NCBI GenBank assembly: GCA_020746105.1
Contig: CM036618.1
Span: forward strand, 108,078,622 to 108,142,621
Source: Trogon surrucura
Lineage: Eukaryota > Chordata > Aves > Trogoniformes > Trogonidae
Direction of reading: 5' to 3'
DNA length: 64,000 nucleotides
The position numbers and the translations under genes are program-made. The notes under the pieces were generated by a model, which saw only the letters and a list, made by a program, of their open reading frames with translations, was not told the DNA's origin and searched no databases. How positions within the stretch are numbered: the first letter of the stretch is position 1; every line of letters begins with the position of its first letter. Below, piece after piece: positions 1-13,900 of this stretch.

Positions 1-1224
1 GAATTAAGCAAGAGTTTTCCTGGAGGGAATTCAATTGCTGCACTTGTGCCAAGGCAGCAGGAACAACCCCTCACAATGAAAAATCTTAGAGGTGACTCCA
101 TCAGCACCAACATGTACAGAGAGCTCTGGCCATAAGACTCAGGCCTGAACAGAATCAGAATTCCAAGGGCTCTGCTCCAATATCTTCTGAAGCAGTCCCA
201 GTTAGATCCTGCCACGCATTTACTGGTAAGAAGAGACTTGCATTGATTTAAAATGATATATGAATTAGTCAGCTAGGACTTACCTCAGCACATTTGAACT
301 GTCAAAACAAATCAAAGAAACAGGCACTGCTATATGTAATTACACTGCTCATTAAGAAAAGACCTTTTTCTCGAAGAGGAAAACAAATAAATAAGCATCA
401 TCTCCTTCTGGAAAGGCTGAAATGAGGAAGCTATTACCAGAGGTAATACAGAGGTAAAACAACAGTTATTTCACATGACTCTATTACTAGCTGCTCTCCA
501 CGCAGTCGGAACTGCAGGCAGAGCTGCCGCCAGCTTCCAGCTCTCCTTTGGAGAAAGTTGTTTACAGCCTCAAACTGAACAGTCCAATTCACACCCAGAT
601 TTTAGGGCTGACATTTGGATATTGTAAAATCGATCAGCCGAAGCTTGTGAATGAGGTTATTAACAGGAAAAGAAGCAAATCCTGGAACAAAAGAGGAAGG
701 GAAATAACTCTACTATGCGTTTGTTGAGAAACTCAGAGCAAGTACTTCTGAAAACTGGAAACCACCCCGGAGGGAAAATGTTTGCAGGTCACAGCAAGAA
801 GCTCTATTTTTGACAGTTCAGTAAGTTACCTGACTTAGTTAAAACACAAGGAACCAATACCTGCATGCTATTTGTTTTGAAGACCGAATCAAAAGAATGG
901 GGACGGTAAACATCTAATTACTTATAATTCATTCCTAGAGGTCCAGTTCACTCTTTCAAAATCTCAAGCATTCTCTCTTCTCCCAGTGTCACATCACCCT
1001 CCAGCAAATACAGCTTCCAGCTTCAAAAACCAGAAGCCTTTCTCCACAAAAATATTGATTTCCAAAAGTACTTGGTGGAGTGGAGAAGAGGGGGAGTACC
1101 AAGACTGAACCAGTCTACTCAGGGGTATCCAACAAAAGGACAAGAGGCAGACAAAAACCGAAATGCAGGGAGTTCCACCTAAGCATAATATATGTTGCTC
1201 TGTGGGTTCTTTTTTTTTTTTTTA

Positions 1225-1396
1225 TGGGCAGAGTGATCAACCTGGAACAGGCTGCCCAGAGAGGTTTTGAAGTGTCCACCCTTAGAGACATTCAAAACCC
1301 ATAGGGACACTGTCCTGAGAAGCCTGCTCTGAACAGGAGGGCTAACCCTGACAATCCCCAGAGGTCCCTTCCCATCCGACAAGTCTGTGATCCTTA
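1225..1396 (+). repeat. CR1 LINE 3'-end fragment
   Basis: The sequence has the hallmark CR1 3' region: CTGGAACAGGCTGCCCAGAG followed by a GACATTCAAAACCC motif and a GAGGTCCCTTCC block. It is diverged and lacks a clear ATTCTGTG tail, so it is an old, truncated copy inside ACBD3 intron 1. Confidence 0.85.
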
Positions 1397-2042
1397 AGAG
1401 ATGCAAATCACTACAACCCAGTGAGCTCTCTCCCTGGGTCTCCTACTCTCAGGCCACCCCAAAGAGCCCCTTGGCCTTTCCTCAATTCTTCACACTTCAC
1501 ATTTAACTCAGAATTTGCTTGTTCAGTAGCAAGCACTTCCATTAATCTCAATAAATAGCACACAAGCTTTGAAATCATACTTAGTATCCTGGGGTGGTGT
1601 TCTTAAAAGCAAGTCCATTGATAAGGGTACTACACAGAAAATTTGCCAGGCTTCTGAGCGAAGTATGCTTCTCAAGGGGGTCCCTAGGGCATAGTTTACC
1701 TTGCACAACCTGTACAGCTGTCTGCCAAAAAAACATAGCTATTTCCTGTACTAGACTGCTACATAAGCCAGCCAACATCGGCAGTATTTGAACTCACTTC
1801 TTGAGAGGGGTAAAGGGGAAAAAACCACGTTGTTTACCACACTATACACAGCATGTCCACATTTTCAAAGAACCAAGAAGTCGGAACTCAAGGCCTAATT
1901 ATCAAGGGAAGCCAAAATCTGCATTTACAAAGAATAATGACCCAAGGAAAGAAGAACAAACAAGCTAAATAAGAGGAGAAAACAGATAGATGAGAAAAAT
2001 ATGAGACAGGTATTCAGTGACTTGTAGATAATGCAACTAGAA

Positions 2043-2290
2043 GGGAGGTTTTCCTTCCCCTCTACTCTGCCCTGGTGAGACCACACCTGGAATACTGTGT
2101 CCAGTTTGGGGCTCCCCAATTCAAGAGAGACAGGGACCTCCTGGAGATAGTCCAACAGAGAGCTACGAGGATGATTAAGGGACTTGAACATCCCTCCTGT
2201 GAAGAGAGACTGAGAGAACTGGGGCTGTTTAGCCTTGAAAGGAGATGGCTGAGAGGGGACCTTATTAAGGTATACAAAACATTTAGAGCC
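2043..2290 (+). repeat. CR1 LINE fragment (ORF2 C-terminal part)
   Basis: The plus strand encodes a CR1 ORF2 C-terminal segment with [17 protein letters not shown], then [13 protein letters not shown] and [10 protein letters not shown]. About 80 codons are open. Both ends are truncated and it does not include the CR1 3' tail. It aligns in meaning with codons in the longer copy at 25475-26173. Confidence 0.9.
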
Positions 2291-5200
2291 AGTCAAGACA
2301 ATGAAGTTGTATACTGGTTATTACTCAGTTGAATTCTTCAGCATGAGCCACAGTGTATGATTATCTCAAAGATTTGAAATTGTTGCCATTAAACTGAACC
2401 AGGACATGAAGCCACCTGTAATCAAATACGTCAAAAAAAGTGCATTAGTGAGTCCAGACGAGTGGAAGTGCCAAATTTATTCAAGCACCCATGAATGTAC
2501 CATTTAAGTAGGTATTACCCACACATCTAATACAGCTGTCAGGAAGCTGAAGAACATCAAAGAGCTCTAGGGAACACACTGAGAAATCCAATGAATGCGC
2601 AGAGCAGTAGCACAGCAACTATAAGTCCCTCCCTCTGCCACCGGTACGTCTGATCCAACAGGGCTGAAGAAAATCTCAGCTTTCTTACAGAAGATGAGAA
2701 GACTCCCCTTCCTGACAATACCTCAAACCATCACTCACCTGAAATGACAATTTCTCAAGTCAACTCAATGCTACACTTAAGCAATGATTGCTAACAGATT
2801 TCAAGAAATAGACTTAGGAGACTACTTCAGACGAGATTGTTACTCCTGTTTTAACTTCAGATTTTTTTTTTCCCCTGTAAGAAACATGGCGCAAAGTGCT
2901 GCAGCTTCCACCCCTAATTTCACCTACCGCACTCACTCTAAATGCTTAATTCCCTTGAGATAGTATTCAGTCAAGTCATCCAGAAGCTAAAAATCAGTTT
3001 GTCAAGTGCAATTTGTCACCTCATAGTTTTTAAAAGCACAAGTCACGTATGTTAATGCCAGTCATTCGCAAAGTTTTAACGAGCAAGACCGAAACTGAGA
3101 AGTGCGAGAACTGAATTGCTGCCTGCAGATCCCAGTCCATGCTCTTACATTCTTAATTCTCTCCTGAAGATGTTCTGCATCAACAGAAGAGCTACCAACT
3201 GGCCCTTCTAATTAAACATGATCAAAGCTCAATTTCACATCAAATGTAGATAGGTTATAGGGGTTTTCATACTCTTGAAAACAAGAGTCTACTTAACTTA
3301 GGAGTTACAATCATGCCATCAAATCAGGCCTCAAAAAAAGAGATGAAGTAAATTAATTTAGAATGATGTACTGCTGAGGTTGAAGATGCATTCTTCTTAG
3401 GATAAAAGGGAATAACTTGGGGCAGTCAAACAAAATTAGAGTACTTAACATACCAGGAGAGCTTTTAGATACCAGAATGATACGGTTTGCATATTGTCTG
3501 CTCAGATGTGCTGCACTACGACTCACTTTAGCCAGTGCATGAACGCTTCAGGGACTGTCCCATATTGAAGGTTGGGTGCAATGGCATTTCAATGGCAGGA
3601 TGTGGAAAACCACAAAGCCAGGTTGATACTGGAAGAGATTTGTTGGCAGAACTACGGCAGTCACCGCCTCCCGCTGCAGGACACATCTCAACTTACATCT
3701 CAAACAAGCTACCTTCACTGGCATAACTCAAGCCAGCCCAACAAGCAGAATAAGCTGTCAGAGACACTTCTACTCTGCCAGTTGCCCCTGGGCACACAAT
3801 TACAGAGAGCCAGAGAGACAAAGAAACATACCCATTTCAGTAACACGACTCTCTTCTCTGCTGCGCACTGGATCCAGCACGACACAGCAGCTTCTTAACG
3901 GCAGTCAAAACGCTGGTCAACCTGGACTAGGCTCGACAGAGCAGTAAGGGAAAGAGGGTGCATTGAAAAGAAGGCTCTTTTTTTCTCACAGAAAAAATGG
4001 ACTGGAACACTATTAACCATCTATCTTCTATGCCTCTATTATTCTGAAAAGCATACTTCACGAGCCATTATGAACACTAAAAAAAGCAAGCGCACATCTC
4101 CTGCACAGCCTAAGGCCTGACAGCTGAAGCGACCCGGGGTCAAGCATTTTAGATCTGCTTCTATCAGAGACAGAATAAAGTAGCTTTTGAGTCTCTTTAA
4201 TATCCTATCCCAGTTTCACTTCTGTTTCTCACATTGTTTATATGCACTCCCACCCCATCTTGTCTCCAGGCACTTCTGTTAAGTGCAATATGCCACCACA
4301 GACAAGCGTTAGCAGTCATTGTAATAAGAAGATCCAATATATTTTCATCAGATTCAACTCTTCTAGGAAGAAAGTCCATCATGAGTTACAACCAGACAAC
4401 TCAGTCTGCACACTGAAGCAGAAAGCCGCTTAACTGGCGACTGCTGCTTACCCTTTGACCCCCTCGCACAAAGACTCCTCTAGCATCCCGACCCGAGCTC
4501 CTTCTATCCCAGTCACCGTGGTTAATCCAGATACCATCCTTCCTGCAAACAAGTGCTGCCCTGAGCCACTTGCTCGTTCCCCAGTAGCTGTGTGAGAAGG
4601 TAAGACCAAACACTGAGGCGTGGATACCAATCAGCTTTAAGACAGGTAAAGTTTCTCAAAGACACGCTCTGACTCCCAAATCAGTATAGTTTTCAGAGGA
4701 ATGATCGGAAACAAGATCTCAGTGTCGATCTGTTAACATGGGCCGACCTTCAGATCCCTCCTATGTTGTTTCTTGAAGTAAAGGAGAAATCCGTATTTAT
4801 TCCTTGGCATCTACAAGGCTGCTAAACAAGCAGGCCCGCTCCCACGGTTGTTTTGACAGGGGATGCATGAAAATCATGTGGAAACGAGACCAATTATTTT
4901 CGGAGCCACGTGGATACAGAACAAGCTGGCAGAATCAGTAATCCAAGTATTACAAGCTCCTCTAACTCATCATCACATCTATATATAAAAACTTGTGTTC
5001 TGTCACCTTCGGCAAAAAACTACAGATGAAAATATGGGCAACGACCTCATGTGACTTATTGCAGTCGTAAGGACAGAGGAACCACGTTTTCATTTGGAAA
5101 GTCTGACAACTCCATACAATGTGGAAATTATTCCTCTTATGAACAAACCCATGCATTACAAGAAACTGCAGGTTAAAAATAGAGCAGCAGTAAGTTGAAA

Positions 5201-6857
5201 GGTCAAAATTAAGCTTTAAAGACAATAAAGCTCCCACTCCTGAGAAAGAATCTACAGCCTAGACACAAGTAACACTCCACTGACTTTTCACCATCCAAGA
5301 GGAGATGCAGGTAGAACATAAATTTCATTCAAACATGAATTACAATAGTCATAGGTTAGCAATAATGTGGATAATGTCATTCACAGTAATTTTTACACTG
5401 TAAATACAGGTTCCAGTAGAATATTAAACCCAAGACAAAATAAGACCACAGTTGACTGAGAGAAAGAATTTGCTACTTCAGAGACATTTCCTTCTGCACC
5501 ACATTTCAAAAACAAATGCTCACTAAACCAAACCACAACTCTTTCAAGCATCTTGTTTTACAGATAGGAGAAAGACAGAAGTTACGCTTCCACAACCTGA
5601 TTGCAGTAGCTTCTGACATAGAAAAAATAAAAACACCAATTAAAAATCAAAACCCTTATGGTCTTACAGCTTCAAAAAAATCACTATAATCTCTGTATGT
5701 CAGCATGCTAACGAAAAAATTGCTTTGTGGAAGGGCATTAGAACAGGGTCAAAGAACCAGAGCTGAAGAAAACTGCTTAGAGCCTTACACGCTCCTAACA
5801 ACTAGCAGGGCGCAGGTCAGCCAAAGTGAAGAAAACAGACAACTCCATCCTTCTAGCACAATTTCCATCTGCCCGTATGCTTGCCCTCGGAAGATGCAGC
5901 CTTCCTGCTGGGTCGTCTAACAACCGATCGCCACAAGACTGACCTTTCCAAGCACAGAGCTGCATCCTCCCCAGCACAGGCCCGTCACTAGACTCCCTGC
6001 TCTGTGCCCTACATTACAACAGCGGCAGCAGCAGCCACTCAAAAACCATCGGAGGGAAAACACATCGCTGCGAGGTGCTCAAACGCCACTGAACGTTGTA
6101 ACGCTACGGCAACGCATGGCTCTTCCTCCAAAACCGCACGGTCGATCTCCTCCTTCTGAGGAAAGCAAGCGTGGCAAGGTGCCTCCTGCCTCCTGCAGCA
6201 GCAAACCTGGGCTGCAGGGGCTCCCTGGGTGTTCCAGGGCTCCCTCGCCCAGCTGCCAGCTGGAGCCGTGACAGCACACCAAGGGGCAAAGCCAGGCTTG
6301 AAGTTCGCATCCTGTGGAGACGACGCGACACCTCACGCCGGGATCTGGGCTGTCAGCACACCCGACAACACTCTGAGACAGAGCTCGTCGCCTACGTTTT
6401 GCACGGTTTTTCTTCAGTTGCCACAAATGAGAACCTTTTTTAATTTTTTTTTCCCCTCCGAGTTTTAGGTCGGGTGGTGCAAACCCTCGGAAATACCTTC
6501 CTGGCCCCTCGGAGCGGGCACACAGCGACCCAGGACAACCTTCTGGCTCTCCTCCCGGTCCCCCGCCCCAGCTCACCTCTCGCATCCCCACAAGCCTCCT
6601 CCCACCGCCGTGACACGATGCTCGCCCCGGTTCGCCGCCGCGCCCGGCACATCGAGCCCCGGAGTCCGCGGGTGGTGCCGGCGCCGCTTCCCCCGGGGGA
6701 TCCCGGGCTCCCCTCGCGCCCCGGAGCTCGGCTCGGCGGCGGAAACGGGCGATGCTGCCGCCCGGGGCTTCCCGGGACGCGGCAGCTCCCGCCTCGCCGC
6801 CTTGGTGCCGGCGGAGGAAGGGGGGTTTGTGCCGACCACGCCGCCGCCCCGCCTCAC

Positions 6858-7125
6858 CTTTGAAGAAGCGCAGCGCCAGGCTGTACAGCTCCTCCAGCGC
6901 GAAGCCCCAGCGCCGCTCCGGGCTCAGAGCCGCCTCCTCCGCCGCTGCCGCCGCCTCGCCGCCGGCCTCTGCTTGGCCCGGGGAGCCGGGGCCCGCTCGG
7001 CTCCGCCCCGCCGCGGGGTCCCCCTGCCCGGGCCGCGCTTCGCAGTGCGGCACCTCGGCGTTGGGGCTCAGCGTCAGCCCGTCCACGGAGACCTCGAGCC
7101 GGTCCGAGCTCAGCACCACCGCCAT
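6858..7125 (-). CDS. ACBD3: ACBD3 exon 1: Golgi resident protein GCP60, N-terminus
   Basis: ACBD3 is a Golgi-associated scaffold with an acyl-CoA-binding domain and a GOLD domain. It binds giantin and recruits PI4-kinase beta among other partners. This exon gives residues 1-89 plus one base. The start is MAVVLSSDRLEVSVDGLTLS, very close to the mammalian protein. A Gly/Ala/Pro-rich spacer follows (about residues 30-67), then ERRWGFALEELYSLALRFFK, the first helix of the acyl-CoA-binding domain. The exon ends at AAAG|GTGAGG (donor at 6857-6852). The ATG sits in a GGAGGATGG context. The rest of the acyl-CoA-binding domain, the coiled coil and the GOLD domain lie left of the window. Family identity is firm; only the N-terminus can be assessed. 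Confidence 0.95.
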
Positions 7126-7224
7126 CCTCCTCCTCCGCCACCACCCCCCTCCCTCCCGCCCGCCCTCCGCCTCCTGCTCCGCTGCGGCGGCCACGTCCCG
7201 ACTTCCCGTCCCCTCCGACCCGGA

Positions 7225-7232
7225 ACTTCCGG
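7225..7232. promoter_or_regulatory. ETS-type site in ACBD3 promoter
   Basis: ACTTCCGG is a consensus ETS/GABP-type core about 100 bp upstream of the ACBD3 ATG, immediately followed by GC-box-like CCCCGCCCCC (7233-7242). This combination is common in TATA-less CpG-island promoters. Function is inferred from motif and position only. Confidence 0.4.
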
Positions 7233-7719
7233 CCCCGCCCCCTGGGCCCGCCCCCTCGGCGAACGGCCGCCCCCGAGGCCCCCCCACTCGCCAACGGCCA
7301 CCCCGCGCGCCCCGCCCTCCTCGCCAACGGACGTCCGCGCGCTCCCCCCCGGCCTTCGCCATCGGCCGGCAGAGGCCTCGGGGCGGCCCCGGCGGGCGGG
7401 GGGTCGCGGCTAACCCTGCCTCGGCGGTGAGGCTGAGCCCACTGGTGGTCACCGGGAGCCCGTGAGGTGCCTCGCAGCCGCGCGTTGCTGCCCCCGAGCT
7501 GTTGACCTCGGCTGCCGGGGTTACGCCGGCCTGTGGCGGCTGCCGCTCGGGGATGGGGCTGAACATAAACTCTGCCTTGCCCTGGGCCGGAGGTGGGGCT
7601 GCTTGTGTACGGCCGGGGGAGCTGCCCCGAAGCGGCGGCGCTGCTTTCACCAAAAACGGTTGGGCTGACTGCACCCCATAGCCGGCCCTCCTCGTCCTCC
7701 CAAGGCCTCAGACCCCAGG

Positions 7720-7938
7720 GTGCAGGAGGTTACATAAGGAAGCACTTCTTTACTGTGAGGGTGACAGAGCACTGGAACAAGCTGCCCGGAGAGGTTGTGG
7801 AGTATTTGTCTGTTGAGACATTCAAACCTGCCTGGCCGTGCTCTGGGATCTGTAGGTGACCCTGTACTAACAAAGGGGGTTGGACTAAATGGTCTTCAGA
7901 GATTCCTTCCAACCCCTAACATCCTATGGTTCTGTGCG
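7720..7938 (+). repeat. CR1 LINE 3'-end fragment
   Basis: The sequence reads AGGAAGCACTTCTTTACTGT, then AGAGCACTGGAACAAGCTGC, then GGGGGTTGGACTAAATGGTC and a CCTTCCAACCCCTAACATCC end with TTCTGTG. This is the 3' part of a CR1 with its tail, truncated at the 5' side. It lies about 600 bp upstream of the ACBD3 start, pointing away from that gene. Confidence 0.93.
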
Positions 7939-10900
7939 TGTGAGGAAACTGCCCCTGAACACATTGTTTGTGCCATTTTAGTTGCTTTAAAGAAGGGAAT
8001 AATGAAAGCTTTTACGTCACAGACTGAAAGCCTTTTGCTGCGGCTGGAAGGTCGTGTGGGCTCTGCCACTGACCCCTCTTACTCCTCTCTCAGGAAACAT
8101 GCTTCAGGCCTCACACAGGAAAGGAATGAGCCAGAGGAAAAAAAAAACCCAACAAAAAAAAACCAGCACAAAGCATTTGCTTCTTCAAGAGCTATATCTG
8201 CAATTAGCTCACTCCCTTGTGACGATGAAACACCGTTCACAATACTACAATTATCATGTGCTACACAAGGGGAGAGAGCCAGTCCCGCGCCTGGCTAAGG
8301 AGGTTTATTCCCAACACCAGCAATCCTTCCCACAGGATTTTGGGAAAGACTGCGTTAGCATCAAGTGCTTTTGGTCACGTTTCTTGCCCAAACCGAGATG
8401 CAGACTGTACGCCTGGAAAGCAGGACGTCCTTGTATAGTGGTTCAGGAAGATGGTGTAACAGAAGAGAACCACACAGCTCTGCCATCTCCTGAAACTCAG
8501 GGCTGTGTGTGGGTGCCCCCCCAACCTGTCCCTGGGGCTTCGCTGAAGCCTTACGCCAGTTTCTGGGGTTTATCTCCTGAAGTCTGTCACACCGCCTAGG
8601 AGTTTGGCTACCGTTCGAGGTAGTTTTAGATCCATCTGCTGATCTCTCAGGGATTTTACTGTCACACTTATAAAGTGCTTTGAAGCTTTTAGGTAAAAGG
8701 AAGAAGAAATGTAAAGCTTAAAGTACTTTGTTTCCAGATCATATTTCTTGAGACAGTGAATGCCACACAGGGCAGAATTCGATTCAGATGAGTCGCCTAA
8801 GCTTCAAGAGAAATTTTACAACCAATTGGAAATATTTTGTAGCTTCTTCACTAGCATTTTGTGTTTTGTTGTGGGGTTTTTTTTGTTGTGGTTTTTTTTT
8901 TTTTTCACTGAGGATCAAATGTAACACCATATTGTTTGTTTTTTTCCTGCCAAAGACTGCAGAACAAGGATGTACCATGCTCCTTGGACGGCTGGAGCTC
9001 TCCGGGGGACACAGTTCACTGTTCTGACTATTTGGCGCTACCTCATGGACAAGACTAACAGCAAAATGATGATTTTATCTCTTTGTACAAGCCTGTCTTG
9101 TCTGTCATGTCAGCATCAGATCCAACTTCACTTTAAGATCTTAGTTCATTTATAAAATGACTTGTATTAAAACATCTGCTTTCAAGCTTTTGATCTGATA
9201 CATTTCCTGCTTGGCTTGAGGAGTTTGTGCTTCATAAATATTTTCTTATAGCATCAGTTCTACAGTTTAATCCATGGGGAGATTAAAGTTCCTGCTTTAA
9301 GAAACTCTAAATTCTTTATCTTAAAATGCATCCTTAGAGTAAAAGAAACTGAGTTCTGACTGATCCCTTCTGGATTTGCTATATTTCACCCAAATAGAAG
9401 GAAATATTTACAGTGTTCCTACTTCATGGCAGGAGACTGGCCCAAAACCAGGCAACCTTTAGTTTGCCTGCGTGTTTGGAGGCCAAGCTAAATCCAAGCT
9501 GCTCCACAAGCACTTTGCTTAACAAGCTGAATTTGGGAATAATTACAAAAAAATGATTTGTCTCCTCACAGGCTCTCTCCCGTAGCAAATGTTGGATACA
9601 TTTAGCAAAATGTGAGACTCTTCCTCTCTTCTCCTGCCAGCTTCACTATACCATGCATCAGGCACGTGAGCTGACGCCAGCAGAGCAGGTTTCTCCACAA
9701 CGTGCAGCGTGGTCTCTTGGAGAGGTCCCAGCTGGAGAGTTGAAGCAAGATGCTTCTGGTAGCGCTCCGACCAACCAAGGCATGGCCGAGGCACAGTGCT
9801 GCAGCCTGGTTTGTCTCTGCTCAGCACAGAGCACCTCTGAGGCTCTCATCCTGCCTTCCCCATAGCAGAGATGTCTGGTGAGCAAGGAATGGACATGTTA
9901 CATTGACTCTCCTCTGTGCCGTGGTGCTTCCAAGTTGGGCTTAGAAATACAGAGACTTGCTGTTAGACAGTGGTGTCGGTAAATGCTGTGATATGCTACT
10001 CTTGGACAAGCCGAGTGCCTGATCAGGCATAGGAAGGGGAACAAAAAAAAAAAAAAAAAGAGGAGGTTCACATTCTGACATTCTGAGAGGAGTCAGGAAG
10101 TCCTAGTCTGGGATAATGTGGTAATGGATAACAAAATATTTTCCCAGAGGAAAATTTTGTATTTGCAGAGATGGTTATTTGCGCTACAGCATGGAATCCT
10201 TCCTTCTCTGGTATAAAATAGGAGATTTATCCAGAGCTACATATCCAGGCAGCCATGGGCCCCTGAGCACATTCTCCCTGCTGCTGGAGGTCTGGCTGCT
10301 GGGGCTCAGGGTCTGCCTGCAGCTCTGGGGAGCGCTCCTGGGCAGCATGGCTAGGCGTCCCGGCCCTCCGGAGCCGCTTCACCTGAGGCTCTTGTTCTCG
10401 GTCCCTGCCTGGCCTATGGCCATGGGCCCCCAGATCCTCACCTGCACCCCAACCCGCTGGCTCGCGCTCCCAGCACCCTCAGCTCCCTGGCCTTCACGCA
10501 GCCAGTGTGGCTTCTAACACCTTCGGTGAATTGCTCATGAATCCCATAAAAGAAGTGCTTCCCACATGATTACGACAGAGTTCCAATAGCTTCTGTGTTT
10601 GAGAAAACTCTTACCTTAATTCACAGATAAGATGAAAATGCTAAGTTCAGACAGTAAATTATTCATTTATTTCCTGCAACAGCTGGTTCTGCATGGAAAA
10701 AAAAAATCATGGAGGAAATACCAAGTCTCAGAGAGGTAGCCTAGTCCAGCAACAGTTCCCTCCATTAAGAAATGTAGACCTAGAAACTTTACATAGAATA
10801 AATCAATTATTTAATTCAAACTGGTGAACGTTCAACAGTTAAAAACACCAACTACTCATTATAACTATACAGCGAACCATTTAAAAGTTCATAGAGCACT

Positions 10901-13900
10901 AGTCTCACTTAAACAAACAGCTCTTCTACTCTTCCTGGTGTTCACAGTTCCCAGACCATTGCCCTTTCTCCCAGACACCCGTGGGTGAAACCTGTGTGCT
11001 TCCTGCAGCAAGGGCTGTCCTTTGGAGGAGTTCCACTGGTGCGGTGGTGGCTAACAGAGGAAGGAGCCCGGTTTTGTAAGATGTGACCTAACACGGTGTT
11101 TGCTAGAGCAGCAGCTGCAAAATATTCGATTATCTCAAATGAACATCTCTGAGCAGCTGGGTCTGGCACCGTGCTCTGGGCTCAGAAATGCAAATCATCC
11201 ACTATGAAAATATTCTTATCAGCTTCTCAGGAATGGCTACGTTAAATAAACCAGGTACTAACATCACTCCCAGCCCTAGTGTTATCGTACCACCCTGGAG
11301 CTCTGTAGCTAGGAGAGAGGAGAGCGGACTGCCTGGAAGGAAAGGCTGTGTGTAACTCTGGGAGGATGACCAGGTTAATTGAAGAATTACATTTCCCAAG
11401 GTTTGGCTACTGAATTGTGTTTGTGAATAGTAACAAGATTTACCTTCTTCCAGAATGTGACGGTTCTGTTCCTCTTTTTACTGTCTTCATTTTGCATTCA
11501 TGAGAGCTGTACTGGCTGGAACAGACCAGGAGCAGAAGGAAGAAAGTGTTCAAGTTCTTTCACTTTAAATTACAGGCTTTCTCACTGTCCGTCTGCCTTT
11601 CCTTAGAGGACAGATACAAGCTGTTTGATTAGGAGCTGATCTGACACTGTAAAACCACCCGTGGAGGCACTCATACAGTGTAGTGGACTCCCAGCTCTGG
11701 TGGCAACACAAAGGAAAACAGATTTGATTTGTGCTTATGTCTCTACATTTCTCTGGCTGATACAATCTAAAGAGTACATGTAACATTTCTTGTTTTTCTC
11801 TTGCAGTTCTCTTGATCACAGTCATTTTATAAAAATGTATTTTATTTTTTTAAGGCTGCTGGAAAATATCTTTGTTCATGGAGCCACTATGAATCTGCCA
11901 GTGTTGCTCATTTTGGTGACCACACAACCTCATTTACCACCAAGCTTCTTTTTTGTGGCTGCTTCTTGATTTTCCTGAAGTTTAGGAGCCCAGGGTGACC
12001 TAACTGTACGTGTGACAGACACCAGATCTTCTCAGTAACTCTTTAGATGTTCAGGACACATTAAACTCAAGGATCACACTCCAACCATTTGTGCATGCAC
12101 AGTAAATTGGGCTTGGACCAACAGGGACTGGAAGATCTGGTACAAGAAAGTGTATAATGGCACCACAGGATTGCTGAGACAAAATTCTCTTAAGTCATTT
12201 AAATCTGTCCTTTCCCACTACTACTTGTTTATTCAAATGTTATGCATCTGTGGAGAAAAATAAACCAACTCAAGATTTTATGTTTCTACTTTTCAGTTAA
12301 GCAGAGAGCCCTTTAAATACAATTCTGCACAACCTCCACTGCGGTCTTATTTGGCTTGAACAGTTTCAGTTTTTCTAAGAACTAATGAAAGCTCCAAAAA
12401 CAGAGAGAGAGGAGAAAAACAAAAAAAAAAAAAAGAGAGAAAGGTAATTTTCCAAGTAGAAACCTGTATGCAGTTTAGGTCGATGCCTGAAAATAACTGC
12501 AATTCCTTTAAAGTACAGTCTAATCTTGCCTTGCACCCAAGAGAAAACAGTGCTGTGTGCTTCATGTCCTGCTGGACAACTCTGAAAGACAACAGTACAC
12601 TTGCAATTTTGCAAACGACTTGTGGTCCTTTCTGGGATCTCTCCACAGCAGGAGGGATAACAGTTGTCACTGCTTGGAAGTTGACATCGTTCACCATGCT
12701 GCTGCCTTGCCTTTAGGTAGTAATTTATACTGGCATTCACAGCAACTTCTTTAAATTCTTACACGAGGGGTGGAATAACAGTTAATCCGATGTAAGGCCT
12801 GGCAATAGCTTTTTAGTGTGTGCTGAAATCAGGTTTATTGACAGAGTGTTAGAGTGACTCCTGAGGAAACATACATGTGCTAAAGTCCATCTTCACTAAA
12901 TATTCCCATTTTGACACACAGCAAACATCCCATAGCATGGGTACAGTTATACCAGCTACAGGTGATCACCAAAGAATAGTTCAGTCTAATAAAATGATAC
13001 GAGTTTAATTATCTTCGCTGATACGATTGCATCTGCAGCAGTGTTAACTGTGTAAACAATCACGCCTTTTACAGGCACATGAGCTGAGAGAACTCGTACA
13101 GCACTGTTATCACAAAGTCTTTGCTAAACAAGATACGGCCGGGAATTTGAGCACTTCCTGAATTTAACCAACTCCTCTAATAAAGTGATTTTACAGAAGA
13201 GAGAACATGGAAATTGATGCAATTAGCAATTGCGTTCTTGGCTATCTGCCCAGACAAAAACCTGCGAATCAACAGCCAGATGAATGATTTGCATCCATGT
13301 AAATTCAGAGCACCTATGGATGCTCTTTTAAAATACCACCTGAAGGGACCTCTGGGCCAGGGTCTGACCCCAACTAGCACGTGTCGCCAAAGGGGACAGA
13401 GATGGTGCACTCCTGCCCTCAAGCTCTCATGTTCCAGACACATCCTCCTCTATGCCGTGCTACATTTTCTTCCCTCCTGTGTCCTTTCAGCTTTATTTTC
13501 AGAGGAACTGTATCTGCATTTGGGCCTCTGAGCTGCCCATTGGCACAGGAAATGAGGGGGTTTCTCTGCAAAACTGTTTGCTGACCCTCCCGCCCATCAC
13601 TTGGGAAAAGCAAGGCTATGTGTGCAATATGTGGTGCTACTCATGCCACTCCTTAAGTTCAGCAAACAGAAGTATAATATACGTTTCAAAAACATGCATT
13701 AAACATATCCCTCTTCATCTAATTATGAGATGCACTCTTTTTAACAGAGAGCATGCAGCTGGTTCCCATCTGCTCAGCTGTGGCTTACTTTTTTATGTTG
13801 TTTGGGGCTTTTTTCCCTGCTTTGGGTTAAATGGAGAATGAGGTTTCATTAACTAGCTGCTATTGGAAGGAGCCGCTCTGGCCTGCTCCCAGCCACACAC

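Larger units (their letters stand above)
1..6857 (-). other. ACBD3: ACBD3 intron 1 (partial, runs off the left edge)
   Basis: This stretch lies 3' of the ACBD3 exon 1 donor on the minus strand. I searched it for the next ACBD3 exon, which should continue the acyl-CoA-binding domain, and found nothing convincing, so exon 2 is probably outside the window. It holds two CR1 fragments (1225-1396 and 2043-2290), both on the plus strand and so antisense to ACBD3. The remainder is unremarkable AT-rich intronic sequence with short unrecognised reading frames. Confidence 0.75.
6480..7650. promoter_or_regulatory. CpG island over ACBD3 exon 1 and promoter
   Basis: GC content and CpG density rise abruptly here against an AT-rich background on both sides. 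The island covers the ACBD3 first exon, its 5' untranslated region and the presumptive core promoter. Several GC boxes (for example around 7234-7252) are visible and no TATA box is obvious, as is usual for a housekeeping gene. The many long overlapping reading frames in this interval are a side effect of the high GC content. Confidence 0.8.

Noticed and set aside
1-6857. ACBD3 exon 2
   Set aside because: I looked on the minus strand for the continuation of the acyl-CoA-binding domain and found no match, so it is probably outside the window.
6079-7674. 531-codon open frame on the minus strand
   Set aside because: It reads through the ACBD3 donor into intron 1 and upstream through the 5' UTR in a CpG island. 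Only 6858-7125 is the real coding exon.
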